Positions 7,252-15,418 of a stretch of DNA of 32,172 bases are shown one piece after another (position 1 is the first letter of the stretch; every line of letters starts with the position of its first letter). Made by a program: the position numbers and the translations under genes. The notes under the pieces are model-generated. The model was not told the origin of the DNA. It did no database searches and was given only the letters and a program-made list of their open reading frames with translations. The stretch comes from an uncultured Erysipelotrichaceae bacterium (GTDB taxonomy: Bacteria; Bacillota_I; Bacilli_A; Erysipelotrichales; Erysipelotrichaceae): contig CAMQRS010000019.1 of NCBI GenBank assembly GCA_947036815.1, positions 1 to 32,172 on the forward strand. Reading direction: 5' to 3'.

Positions 7252-9864
7252 ATGGCAAAAGAAATAGTAAAAGAAGTTGTTAGTGAAATTAGCCCAGCAG
7301 TAGCTGAAGTAAATTCATTAGTTGAAAAAGGGTTAGTAGCTCTTGAAGAATTTAGAAAATTGAATCAAGAACAAGTAGATTACATTGTTGCGAAAGCAAG
7401 TGTAGCTGCTTTAGACCAACATGGTGTATTAGCGTTGGCTGCAGTAACTGAAACGGGACGTGGAGTATTTGAAGACAAAGCGACTAAAAACTTATTCGCA
7501 TGTGAAAACGTTGTAAACAGCATGAGAGATTTAAAAACTTGTGGAGTTATCAACAGAGATGAAGAAGCTGGAATTGTTGAAATCGCAGATCCAGTGGGAG
7601 TTGTTTGTGGATTAGTACCAACAACAAACCCAACTTCTACAGCTATTTTTAAATCATTAATTTGCTTAAAAACTAGAAATCCAATTGTATTCTCTTTCCA
7701 CCCAAGTGCAATTAACTGTTCAATCCAAGCAGCTAAAGTTGTATATGATGCAGCAGTGGCAGCTGGAGCTCCAGAAAACTGTGTTCAATGGGTAGCTAAA
7801 CCTTCTATGGAAGGTACTGGAGCATTAATGAACCATGACGGAATTAGTACAATTCTTGCAACTGGTGGTAATGCGATGGTTAGAGCTGCTTACTCATGTG
7901 GTAAACCTGCATTAGGAGTTGGAGCTGGAAATGTCCCTGCATATGTAGAAAAAACTGCAAATATTAAACAAGCTGCACATGATATAATTATGTCAAAAGC
8001 ATTCGATAATGGAATGATTTGTGCATCTGAGCAAGCAATTATTATCGATAAAGAAATTTACGATGAAATGCGTGCAGAAATGAAACAATACCATGCTTAT
8101 TTTGCAAATGCGAAAGAAAAAGCAATGTTAGAAAAATTCATGTTCTCTGAAACTGGAGCATTGAATGCTAACGTAGTTGGAAAAAATGCTACTTGGATTG
8201 CGCAACAAGCGGGATTCACAGTACCTGAAAGAACAAATATTATTTGTGCTGAATGTAAAGAAGTTGGACCTAAAGAAATCTTAACAAAAGAAAAATTATC
8301 TCCAGTTTTAGCTGTTCTTAAATCAAACTCTACACAAGAAGGATTTGACATGGCAGAAGCAATGTTAGAATTCGGTGGATTAGGTCACTCGGCTGCAATT
8401 CATACTTCAAACGAAGATTTATCAATTGAATTCGGTCACCAAATGAAGGCAGTTCGTATTATTTGGAATAGTCCATCAACTTTTGGAGGAATTGGAGATG
8501 TTTATAACTCATTCTTACCTTCATTAACTTTAGGTTGTGGATCATATGGAAGAAACTCTGTAAGTAATAATGTTGGAGCTGTTAACTTAGTAAACATTAA
8601 AAGAGTAGGGAGACGTAAAAACAATATGCAATGGTTCAAAGTACCTTCAAAAATCTATTTTGAAAAAGATTCAGTAACATACTTAAAACAAATGAGTAAT
8701 GTAAACCGTGTATTCATCGTAACTGATAAATCAATGGTAGAATTAGGATACTTGGACAAAGTAACTAGACAATTAGATGCAAGAAAAAATAATGTACAAT
8801 ATCAATTATTCTGTGATGTTGAACCAGATCCAGATATAACTACAGTACAAAAAGGTGTAGCTGCTATGGCTAACTTTGCACCAGATGTAATTATTGCATT
8901 AGGTGGAGGTTCAGCAATGGACGCTGCTAAAGGTATGTGGTTATTCTATGAACAACCAGAACTTGACTTTGATGATATTAAACAAAAATTCATGGATATT
9001 CGTAAACGTGCGTTCAAAGTGCCTGAATTAGGAGAAAAAGCTAAATTAGTTTGTATTCCTACTACTTCTGGAACTGGATCTGAGGTAACTCCATTTGCAG
9101 TTATTTCTGATAAAGCAAACAACAAAAAATACCCATTAGCAGATTACGCATTAACACCAAGTGTTGCGATTATTGACCCTGCATTTACAATGAGCTTACC
9201 AGCTTCTATTACTGCAGATACTGGTATGGACGTATTAACTCATGCCGTTGAAGCATTAGTAGCTACATTGGCCAATGACTATACAGATTCATTCGCTTTA
9301 AGAGCAATTAAAATGGTATTCGAATATTTACCAAGAGCTGTTAAAGATGGAAGAAACGATGCAGAAGCAAGAGAAAAAATGCATAATGCATCAGCAATGG
9401 CTGGTATGGCATTCGCAAATGCATTCTTAGGAATGAACCACTCTATGGCTCATAAAATTGGAGCATACCACCATGTACCTCATGGACGTGCTAATGCAAT
9501 ATTATTACCACATACAATACGTTACAACGGAGTAAAACCTAATAAAACTTCTACTTGGCCTAAATACAACTACTTTAAAGCAGATGCTTTATATGCAGAA
9601 TGTGCTAAAATGATTGGTTGTGAATTCAACACTATTCCTGAAGGAGTAGAAGCATTCGCAAAAGCTGTAGAAAACTTAGCTAAAGAGGTTGGTTTAACAC
9701 TAAGTATTGAATCACAAGGAATTGATGAAAAAGCATGGTTTGACTCAATCCACGATATCGCTATGAACGCATTCGAGGATCAATGTTCTCCAGCTAACCC
9801 TAGATTACCATTAGTTGCTGATATGGAAGATATTTTAGCGAGATCATACAAAGGAATTAAATAA
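7252..9864 (+). CDS. adhE: Bifunctional aldehyde-alcohol dehydrogenase
   Basis: This enzyme converts acetyl-CoA to acetaldehyde and then ethanol, regenerating NAD+ during fermentation; AdhE typically assembles into spirosomes. Its 870 residues comprise an N-terminal CoA-acylating aldehyde dehydrogenase (about 1-450) with catalytic C257 in GMICASEQ, and the nucleotide-binding stretch VGAGN. A linker leads to an iron-dependent alcohol dehydrogenase (about 460-870) with GGGSAMDAAK and the metal-site region GMNHSMAHKIGAYHH followed by PHGRANA. AGGAGG precedes the ATG. The gene stands alone between its own promoter and a terminator. The Rex-like site fits redox control. Confidence 0.97.
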   Translation: MAKEIVKEVVSEISPAVAEVNSLVEKGLVALEEFRKLNQEQVDYIVAKASVAALDQHGVLALAAVTETGRGVFEDKATKNLFACENVVNSMRDLKTCGVINRDEEAGIVEIADPVGVVCGLVPTTNPTSTAIFKSLICLKTRNPIVFSFHPSAINCSIQAAKVVYDAAVAAGAPENCVQWVAKPSMEGTGALMNHDGISTILATGGNAMVRAAYSCGKPALGVGAGNVPAYVEKTANIKQAAHDIIMSKAFDNGMICASEQAIIIDKEIYDEMRAEMKQYHAYFANAKEKAMLEKFMFSETGALNANVVGKNATWIAQQAGFTVPERTNIICAECKEVGPKEILTKEKLSPVLAVLKSNSTQEGFDMAEAMLEFGGLGHSAAIHTSNEDLSIEFGHQMKAVRIIWNSPSTFGGIGDVYNSFLPSLTLGCGSYGRNSVSNNVGAVNLVNIKRVGRRKNNMQWFKVPSKIYFEKDSVTYLKQMSNVNRVFIVTDKSMVELGYLDKVTRQLDARKNNVQYQLFCDVEPDPDITTVQKGVAAMANFAPDVIIALGGGSAMDAAKGMWLFYEQPELDFDDIKQKFMDIRKRAFKVPELGEKAKLVCIPTTSGTGSEVTPFAVISDKANNKKYPLADYALTPSVAIIDPAFTMSLPASITADTGMDVLTHAVEALVATLANDYTDSFALRAIKMVFEYLPRAVKDGRNDAEAREKMHNASAMAGMAFANAFLGMNHSMAHKIGAYHHVPHGRANAILLPHTIRYNGVKPNKTSTWPKYNYFKADALYAECAKMIGCEFNTIPEGVEAFAKAVENLAKEVGLTLSIESQGIDEKAWFDSIHDIAMNAFEDQCSPANPRLPLVADMEDILARSYKGIK

Positions 9865-9912
9865 TAATTTAAACTTCTTTAAGTGAAAAATAGAATTTAT
9901 TTATTAAAACAT

Positions 9913-9951
9913 AAAAGGAATGGAAATAGAAATATTTTCATTCCTTTTTAT
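9913..9951 (+). terminator. Intrinsic terminator of adhE
   Basis: AAAAGGAATG pairs with CATTCCTTTT around an AT-rich loop and is followed by T residues. Confidence 0.75.
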
Positions 9952-10136
9952 TATATATAGCAATGTTTACTACTCAAATGATTCAACATAAGTGTAATTA
10001 TTTTATGTTGATTTTAACTATTGCATTGTTTCATCATTTTTTTATTGTACCTTCGGATTATTTGTTTTGTAAATAAGTTTACTTAACTGTATAACTCATC
10101 TTATATTTTCGTTATGATTGGGATTATTGGAATATA

Positions 10137-10166
10137 AAAGAAACTATACAAAGGTATAGTTTCTTT
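10137..10166. terminator. Bidirectional hairpin
   Basis: AAAGAAACTATAC and GTATAGTTTCTTT form a perfect 13-bp stem with an AAAG loop. AT-rich flanks on both sides allow termination from either direction. No gene directly abuts it. Confidence 0.5.
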
Positions 10167-10205
10167 AGTATGTAATTGAATGATGTACAATTCATTTCTT
10201 AAAAG

Positions 10206-10230
10206 AAAAAAGCCTTAAGATTAAGGCTTT
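10206..10230 (-). terminator. Terminator of tRNA-Arg
   Basis: AAAGCCTTAA and TTAAGGCTTT form a stem followed, on the minus strand, by a T-rich run, 10 bases past the tRNA 3' end. Confidence 0.8.
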
Positions 10231-10239
10231 GTTTTATAA

Positions 10240-10316
10240 TGGCGTCCACGAAGGGATTCGAACCCCTGGCCGCACGCTTAGAAGGCGTGTGCTCTATCCA
10301 GCTGAGCTACGTAGAC
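10240..10316 (-). tRNA. tRNA-Arg (anticodon TCT)
   Basis: Read on the minus strand, this gives a full cloverleaf. The acceptor arms are GTCTACG and CGTGGAC (one G-T pair), the D arm includes GCTCAGCTGGATAGAGC, the anticodon stem ACGC/GCGT carries loop CTTCTAA (anticodon TCT at 10280-10282), and the T arm contains GGTTCGAATCC. The 3' CCA is encoded, which is common in Firmicutes. It decodes AGA, a major arginine codon in this AT-rich sequence, so it should be highly used. Confidence 0.97.
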
Positions 10317-10340
10317 AGTTACACTTAACAGTGCTAATCT

Positions 10341-10369
10341 ATAATAACAAATATTAGACATAATAGCAA
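10341..10369 (-). promoter_or_regulatory. Promoter of tRNA-Arg
   Basis: On the minus strand TTGCTA (10364-10369) and TATTAT (10341-10346) are 17 bases apart, about 25 bases before the mature tRNA 5' end. Confidence 0.6.
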
Positions 10370-10528
10370 GTTAAATTTTAAAATAATTAATAATAATGAG
10401 ATGTATACTTCTACCTTCTAGTAGGACTAAAGAAACTAAAAGTATATGTACTCACATATATTCAATTATTTTATGTGTACTTGTAAGATAATATAGCTTA
10501 ATTCATAAAATTACTATTTTTGTATTCG

Positions 10529-10726
10529 CTAGTCTACTATAATTTCTTGAACTCTACCAACTTGACCGTCGTTCAGCATTACTTTAATTCCATGTGGATG
10601 AAACTTACTGTTAGTAAGTAATTTAGCAACTACCCCTTCAGTTAATTTACCTGTTCTTTGATCCGCCTTTAATACAATTCTTACTGTTAATCCAATCGAA
10701 ACGTTATCTCTGTTTTGTCCGTTCAT
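10529..10726 (-). CDS. ywbE: YwbE-family small protein
   Basis: This is a 65-residue conserved protein of unknown function (YwbE family, DUF2196). It opens with MNGQNRDNVSIGLTV and carries the family landmarks VLKADQRTGKLTEG, HPHGIKV and DGQVGRVQEI, essentially full length. The small, beta-rich, glycine-containing layout suggests an SH3- or OB-like barrel, but no activity is established. AGGAG lies nine bases upstream of the ATG. It is transcribed alone, divergent from the HAD gene. Confidence 0.92.
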   Translation of the reverse strand: MNGQNRDNVSIGLTVRIVLKADQRTGKLTEGVVAKLLTNSKFHPHGIKVMLNDGQVGRVQEIIVD

Positions 10727-11047
10727 GGGGTTTCTCCTAATTTCTCATGTGATGTAAATACTAAATGTGTATACATGTAAATAATTTAATCAACCTCACT
10801 AATATATCACATATAATAGCAAATAGAGATATATTTTGTATAAAACTATCATATAACTAAAAAACTTATGCATTTTGGAAAGAATAATTATCTTGTGACG
10901 ATAATATAGAAAGTGTAAATATGCATAAATTCTAGTTGTGGTAATAATAAATACGATGATATCTAAAAAATACATACGTAGTTATAGAATATTTTATGAT
11001 ATAATTGATGCATACAAACGAGTAATTCGTTATGATTGAGGTAACAC
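10727..11047. other. Intergenic region between divergent ywbE and HAD genes
   Basis: It holds the start signals of both genes: AGGAG for ywbE and GAGGT for the HAD gene. TATAAT at 11000-11005 is a plausible -10 for the HAD gene without a clear -35. An 8-bp palindrome TGTATACA lies near 10768-10776. Nothing else is recognisable. Confidence 0.5.
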
Positions 11048-11857
11048 ATGAAATATAAATTAGTAGCAGTAGATATGGATGGAACATTATTAAATGATGA
11101 AAATATAGTTACAAACTTAACTAGACAAAAAATTAAAGAAATAAAAGAATTAGGAGTAATATTTACAATTTCAACGGGCAGACCGTTTCAAGGGGTTGCT
11201 AAATACCAACAATTATTAGATATTACACATCCTATCATTACATATAATGGGGCTATGATTGTACACCCACAAACAAATGAAATACTATATGAACAAGGCT
11301 TAAATAGTGAAGATGCAAGAAAAATTATAGAATTAGGAATATCGTTCGATACGACGATGTGTATATGGTCAGATAATAAATTATATGGAAACAAGTTAAA
11401 TGATAAAATTCATGAATATAAAAAAATGTCAGGAGTAGAACCGATATTAATGAGTGATGTGGATGCACTGCTAGAACAAGGGATTACTAAAATATTATGG
11501 TATGATGAAATAATAAATATTAATTCATACCAACAAGAATTAATGAATGAAACATTCGATGAAGTAACGTATTGTACATCAAAACCAATCTTTTTAGAAT
11601 TTTTTAATTCAAGTGTATCAAAGGCGAAAGCGATTGAACGTCTTGGGGATATCTATGAATTAAATATGAGCGAAATAATTACTATAGGGGATGCAAGTAA
11701 TGATGTAAGCATGATTGAATATGCTGGATTAGGTATTGCCATGGAAAATGCTTGTACTGAGGTAAAACAAGTTGCTAACTATATAACAAAGTCTAATAAT
11801 GATGATGGAATAGCGTATGCACTAGATAAGTTTATAATACAACCAGCGGGAAAATAG
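11048..11857 (+). CDS. Cof-type HAD-IIB phosphatase
   Basis: This cytoplasmic phosphatase of the haloacid dehalogenase superfamily, Cof subfamily, has 269 residues. Family members hydrolyse sugar phosphates, pyridoxal phosphate, FMN precursors and similar phosphometabolites. Motif I is DMDGT with D9 and D11, motif II is STGR (42-45), the motif III lysine is in SKAKA (K192), and motif IV is GDASND (214-219). The cap domain between motifs II and III is the type IIB insert. GAGGT precedes the ATG. The next gene starts one base after its stop, so they probably form an operon. The substrate cannot be inferred. Confidence 0.92.
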   Translation: MKYKLVAVDMDGTLLNDENIVTNLTRQKIKEIKELGVIFTISTGRPFQGVAKYQQLLDITHPIITYNGAMIVHPQTNEILYEQGLNSEDARKIIELGISFDTTMCIWSDNKLYGNKLNDKIHEYKKMSGVEPILMSDVDALLEQGITKILWYDEIININSYQQELMNETFDEVTYCTSKPIFLEFFNSSVSKAKAIERLGDIYELNMSEIITIGDASNDVSMIEYAGLGIAMENACTEVKQVANYITKSNNDDGIAYALDKFIIQPAGK

Positions 11858-11858
11858 T

Positions 11859-12791
11859 GTGGATGAACTAAGAAAAAAAGTGAAACTGTTAATTGAACAG
11901 CAAGCTAGATATGAGAAAATACAAGGTATACTAATATGTCTTCAAAATGAATTGCTACAAAAACAACAGACTCATAAAAAGTTTGAAAGTCAATTAAGCA
12001 AAGAAGAAGCTGATGTAATTCGTTTAGAGAAAAAAACGGTATCTAAAATTATTCATTCATTGATTGGAAACTTAGAAAATAAACTGAGTAAAGAACAAGA
12101 AGAGGTAGTGAAAGCACGTGCCAAATATAGAATTTCACTTCAAGAAGTAGAAGAAAACGAATATCAAATACACAAGTTAGAAGAAGAACTTGAATCATTA
12201 AAATATTGTCACGATGAATTATTAATATCGAAAGAACAATTAAAAAATCAAATGATGAAGACACACGAAGGAGCAAATGAACTGCTAGTTGTGGATAACC
12301 AGATTGTATTAGGTGGCATAAATATAAAAGAAATTAAAGAAGCGATAGCAGCTGGTGAACATTGTCTGGAAATTCTAGGTAAGGTAAAAAAAAAGTTGTC
12401 AAGCGCTAGTGGATGGAGTACTATCGATATCATCGGTGGTGGTGTCATTAGTGATTTGATGAAGTACGATAAAATGGATAAAGCACAAATAGAAATGAAT
12501 CATTTTCAACAAGGCTTACTCTCATTTAAAAAAGAATTATCCGATTTAAATGATGATGTAACAAGTCAAATGTTTCAGTTTAGTACGGTAGAAAAGTTTT
12601 TTGATATTGCATTCGATAATATCTTTTCAGATATTAGTACGAGCATGAAAATTGATAAAAGATTATCTGATGTATTTATATTATATAAAGATATTGAGAA
12701 ACGAGTACAAGATTTAAAAGTGAAAGAAAAGCATGAAGTCATTGATTATGAAGCTTTGAATGTGAAGCTGAATCAATTAATAATTAGATAA
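11859..12791 (+). CDS. Conserved coiled-coil protein of unknown function
   Basis: This 310-residue soluble protein has no signal peptide and no membrane segment. Residues 1-130 are charged, heptad-rich and probably a long coiled coil. Residues 186-210 contain a conserved-looking block, SGWSTIDIIGGGVISDLMKY, followed by KMDKAQ. I recall similar W-(S/T)-x-D-x-x-GGG blocks in uncharacterised Firmicute proteins, but I know no function. The tail is again helical. The start is a GTG one base after the HAD stop with only a weak GCGGG upstream, so translation may depend on coupling. A terminator follows. Confidence 0.7.
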   Translation: MDELRKKVKLLIEQQARYEKIQGILICLQNELLQKQQTHKKFESQLSKEEADVIRLEKKTVSKIIHSLIGNLENKLSKEQEEVVKARAKYRISLQEVEENEYQIHKLEEELESLKYCHDELLISKEQLKNQMMKTHEGANELLVVDNQIVLGGINIKEIKEAIAAGEHCLEILGKVKKKLSSASGWSTIDIIGGGVISDLMKYDKMDKAQIEMNHFQQGLLSFKKELSDLNDDVTSQMFQFSTVEKFFDIAFDNIFSDISTSMKIDKRLSDVFILYKDIEKRVQDLKVKEKHEVIDYEALNVKLNQLIIR

Positions 12792-12792
12792 C

Positions 12793-12815
12793 AAGGGAGC
12801 GAAAGCTCCTTTTTA
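12793..12815 (+). terminator. Intrinsic terminator of the HAD/coiled-coil operon
   Basis: GGGAGC and GCTCCT, extended by A-T pairs, enclose a stable GAAA tetraloop and run into TTTTT. Confidence 0.85.
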
Positions 12816-12872
12816 TTTTAGAATAGATACGAATATGTAACGTATAAAATAATCTCTTATATTAGTGCCAAA

Positions 12873-12892
12873 TTAGTGAAAATATTCACTTA
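12873..12892. promoter_or_regulatory. Palindrome upstream of the IclR gene
   Basis: TTAGTGAAAATATTCACTTA has arms AGTGAA/TTCACT and a TGA-N6-TCA core, matching a Rex site at 9 of 12 fixed positions. It may instead be an IclR operator. A related half-site (ATATTTCACTTA) recurs at 12947-12958 over the ribosome-binding region. Confidence 0.4.
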
Positions 12893-12971
12893 TAAGGGAT
12901 TACTCAATCCATAGTTTTTTAGCTGTAAAGTATGTTATAATTCATGAATATTTCACTTAGGAGAATTAAAC

Positions 12972-13760
12972 ATGCCACATTCACAAATAGTAGAGAAGAT
13001 GAAAAATAATAAAAGTACAAGTAAAACTCTTGCTATTTTATCCACATTCAATGAAATAATGCCGATGCAAAGAACATCGGATATTGCACAGCTATTGAAT
13101 ATGAATATCAGTACAGTATCTAGACATTTGAACACACTCTTAGACTGGGGCTTCTTAGAACGAGATGAGAGTGGATATTATTATCCAGGACTTCAAATTA
13201 TCACATTAGCTGGTACTGCGTTACACAATATGCCAGTATATCGTTATTGTTATTCAGAATTAATGTTGTTGTCTAATCAATTGGGTCTACACGGCCATAT
13301 GTCGGTTGCTAGCGGTCATGAGATTGTGCACTTAATTAATACTTGTAGCACAAATACAAAGCAGTTGTTCATACCTACAGGGCATCGTCAACCGATGTAT
13401 TGTTCTGCTATGGGTAGAATTATGATGGCATATATGCATGATGAAGAACTTGCTCGTATTTTTAAATCTACTAAAATGATGAAGATAACACCAAATACAA
13501 AAATTGATGAGAATGAAATAATATTAGAATTACAAACCATACAAAAGAGAGGGTATAGTATTGTTGAAAATGAACTTACACTAGAAGTAGGTTCAATATC
13601 AATGCCCATCTTTGATCGATCAAGAAAAGTAGTTGCAGCTATTAGTGTTTCTATGAGTGTGAATAGCTTACAAAATCCACAAAGAGTAAAAGAAATTTTA
13701 AAGATAATGAGTGTTCGTGCAAACAAAGTTTCAGGACAATTGGGATACTTCCCTTTATAA
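12972..13760 (+). CDS. IclR-family transcriptional regulator
   Basis: This 262-residue regulator is full length. It has an N-terminal winged helix-turn-helix at about residues 14-75 (LAILSTFNEI, then TSDIAQLLNMNISTVSRHLNTLL, then GFLERDESGYYYPG). The IclR effector-binding domain occupies about 90-260 and includes the typical YCSAMGRIMMAY and SISMPIFDRSRKVVAAISVS segments. Such proteins bind small organic acids or aromatic compounds. It sits directly upstream of the transporter/aldehyde dehydrogenase/ligase operon on the same strand, with its own terminator between them, so it is the obvious local regulator. TAGGAG precedes the ATG; TATAAT at 12936-12941 is a likely -10. Confidence 0.93.
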   Translation: MPHSQIVEKMKNNKSTSKTLAILSTFNEIMPMQRTSDIAQLLNMNISTVSRHLNTLLDWGFLERDESGYYYPGLQIITLAGTALHNMPVYRYCYSELMLLSNQLGLHGHMSVASGHEIVHLINTCSTNTKQLFIPTGHRQPMYCSAMGRIMMAYMHDEELARIFKSTKMMKITPNTKIDENEIILELQTIQKRGYSIVENELTLEVGSISMPIFDRSRKVVAAISVSMSVNSLQNPQRVKEILKIMSVRANKVSGQLGYFPL

Positions 13761-13780
13761 CTACCTTCGGGTAGTTTTTT
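13759..13780 (+). terminator. Intrinsic terminator of the IclR gene
   Basis: AACTACC and GGTAGTT enclose a UUCG-type tetraloop and lead into a T run. The stem begins within the stop codon. Confidence 0.85.
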
Positions 13781-13789
13781 ATTTACAAA

Positions 13790-13830
13790 GGTTGTTGCAT
13801 ATGGTGCAACAACCCGTTAACATATGCAAC
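13790..13830. promoter_or_regulatory. Inverted-repeat cluster, candidate IclR operators
   Basis: GGTTGTTGCA and TGCAACAACC (13790-13814) form a perfect 10-bp inverted repeat. In addition GTTGCATATG (13794-13803) recurs inverted as CATATGCAAC (13821-13830). The cluster lies about 55 bases upstream of the operon promoter and after the IclR terminator, fitting a regulator-binding site rather than a terminator because no T tract follows. Confidence 0.55.
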
Positions 13831-13885
13831 TCACATGCTGTATTTAACAACTTATTTTACATAATGAGAAGTGCCATAAACATGG

Positions 13886-13913
13886 TTGTAATATATATTA
13901 TCTAGTCTATAAT
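13886..13913 (+). promoter_or_regulatory. Promoter of the transporter-ligase operon
   Basis: TTGTAA (13886-13891) and TATAAT (13908-13913) are 16 bases apart. The -10 is consensus and the -35 is weak, consistent with activated or regulated expression. Confidence 0.5.
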
Positions 13914-13965
13914 CATAAATGTAAGCGATATCAAGGGAGTCGCAAAGAAAGAATGAGGAATTTCA

Positions 13966-15390
13966 ATGAGTAAAAAAACGCTTCAAATAATTGCAGGACC
14001 AGTGATCATGTTGATTACCACACTTCTGCTACAAGATGCACTGACCCTAAAGGGTGCGCAAGCAGTAGGAGTATTAATTTGGACGATATACTGGTGGGGA
14101 GCTAGACCTGTACACATTGCAGTAACAGGAATGATGCCAGTAATTGTGAATGCGTTGGTAGGAATTGTTCCTATATCGACATTAACCTCACAATATGTAT
14201 CATCTAGTATTATTTTAGTATTTGGTTCTGGGTTATTAATTATGCCTTGGGCTAAGATTGGATTAGATAAAAGACTAGCATTAAAAACTTTATCGATCAT
14301 CGGACCTTCAATGAAAAGTCAAATAGTCGTATGGTTACTTGCAAGTACAGCAATCTCGGTAGTAATGCCAAATGTTGCGGTGTGTGCATTAATGACACCT
14401 ATTGCTGTCTCAATGTTAAAAGCAGCGGGATATGATGATATTAAAAAAGCAGCACCAGCAGTACCTATCCTATTGTGTATCGGTTGGGGAGCAGGACTAG
14501 GGGGAGTTGGTTCGCCACTGGGTGGAGCAATGAACTTAGTTGCGATAGATTTATTACAAGGGTATACAGGAGTAGAATTTATGTATATAGATTGGGTAAT
14601 TAAAATATTCCCATACTTCTTCTTTGCTACGATTGCACTATTAACATTTATGTTATTAATGCCATTAAAGGTAAAAACCTTAGAAGGTACAAAAGATTAC
14701 TTTGCAACAGCATATAAAGAATTAGGGCATATGAAAAAGGATGAAAAAATATGTTCATTATTATTTATGCTAGCTTTAATTGGAGCATTCGCACGACCTT
14801 GGTATCAAGACATTATGCCAATGTTAGAGCCAGCCTATGTATTCTTAATTTTAGGATCACTAGCCTTCTTTATTACAAATAAAAAAGATAGCCCATTATT
14901 AACTTGGGAAGAAGCCCAAAAAAATACAATGTGGGGAATGATGATTCTATTTGGTGGTGGTTTAGCTTTAGGTGTATTAATTAATGGATCTGGAGCAAGT
15001 GCAGCATTAGCAGACATTGTTACCAGTATGAATATGGACGGTGGATTAACAACAATTATTATCTTTACGATTGCAGCGCGTTTAATAGGTGAGTTAACAA
15101 ACTCCACAGCAGCAGCAGCAATCATTATACCAATCATGTTACAGTTCTGTGTCGGATTGGGATTAAATCCAATTCCATATTGGTTTATTGTAGTTATGGC
15201 TTATAATGCAGAATATGTATTACCTATTAGTGTTCGTGCCATTCCAGTAGCATATGGATTGGACGCAAATATAATGTTCAAACGTGGATCATTAATGACT
15301 GTTATTTCAATGGTTATTGTCGTAATCGTTGGATGGGTATGCTTACAATATTGGCCAGAATTTGGACAGTTGTCTAATTTTGTATATTAA
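13966..15390 (+). CDS. DASS/SLC13-family anion transporter
   Basis: This 474-residue, strongly hydrophobic inner-membrane carrier belongs to the divalent anion:Na+ symporter (DASS/SLC13) family, which moves dicarboxylates, sulfate and related anions. The inverted-repeat topology shows two re-entrant regions: VVMPNVAVCALMTPI (about 132-146) and ELTNSTAAAAIIIPI (about 376-390). In characterised relatives these carry Ser-Asn-Thr signatures. Here the first is Pro-Asn-Val (135-137) and the second Thr-Asn-Ser (378-380). GVGSPLGGAMN near 180-190 replaces the usual GTPPN-like substrate loop. It heads the operon, with GAGGAA before the ATG, and probably imports or exports the acid handled by the next three proteins. 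Confidence 0.88.
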   Translation: MSKKTLQIIAGPVIMLITTLLLQDALTLKGAQAVGVLIWTIYWWGARPVHIAVTGMMPVIVNALVGIVPISTLTSQYVSSSIILVFGSGLLIMPWAKIGLDKRLALKTLSIIGPSMKSQIVVWLLASTAISVVMPNVAVCALMTPIAVSMLKAAGYDDIKKAAPAVPILLCIGWGAGLGGVGSPLGGAMNLVAIDLLQGYTGVEFMYIDWVIKIFPYFFFATIALLTFMLLMPLKVKTLEGTKDYFATAYKELGHMKKDEKICSLLFMLALIGAFARPWYQDIMPMLEPAYVFLILGSLAFFITNKKDSPLLTWEEAQKNTMWGMMILFGGGLALGVLINGSGASAALADIVTSMNMDGGLTTIIIFTIAARLIGELTNSTAAAAIIIPIMLQFCVGLGLNPIPYWFIVVMAYNAEYVLPISVRAIPVAYGLDANIMFKRGSLMTVISMVIVVIVGWVCLQYWPEFGQLSNFVY

Positions 15391-15418
15391 TAAAATTCAA
15401 AAAAAGGGAGAAATCAAA

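Larger units (their letters stand above)
9865..10239. other. Intergenic region with three hairpin terminators
   Basis: No coding sequence is seen. It contains the adhE terminator, a 13-bp perfect hairpin at 10137-10166 that could act on either strand, and the terminator of the minus-strand tRNA gene. The stretch 9960-10130 shows nothing recognisable. Confidence 0.6.

Noticed and set aside
13711-13905. 64-codon frame after the IclR gene
   Set aside because: It overlaps the IclR end, runs through a terminator and the inverted repeats, and has no ribosome-binding site.
15329-15418. Longer start for the acylating aldehyde dehydrogenase
   Set aside because: It would overlap the transporter gene, and the added residues are unlike the family; GGGAG points to 15419.
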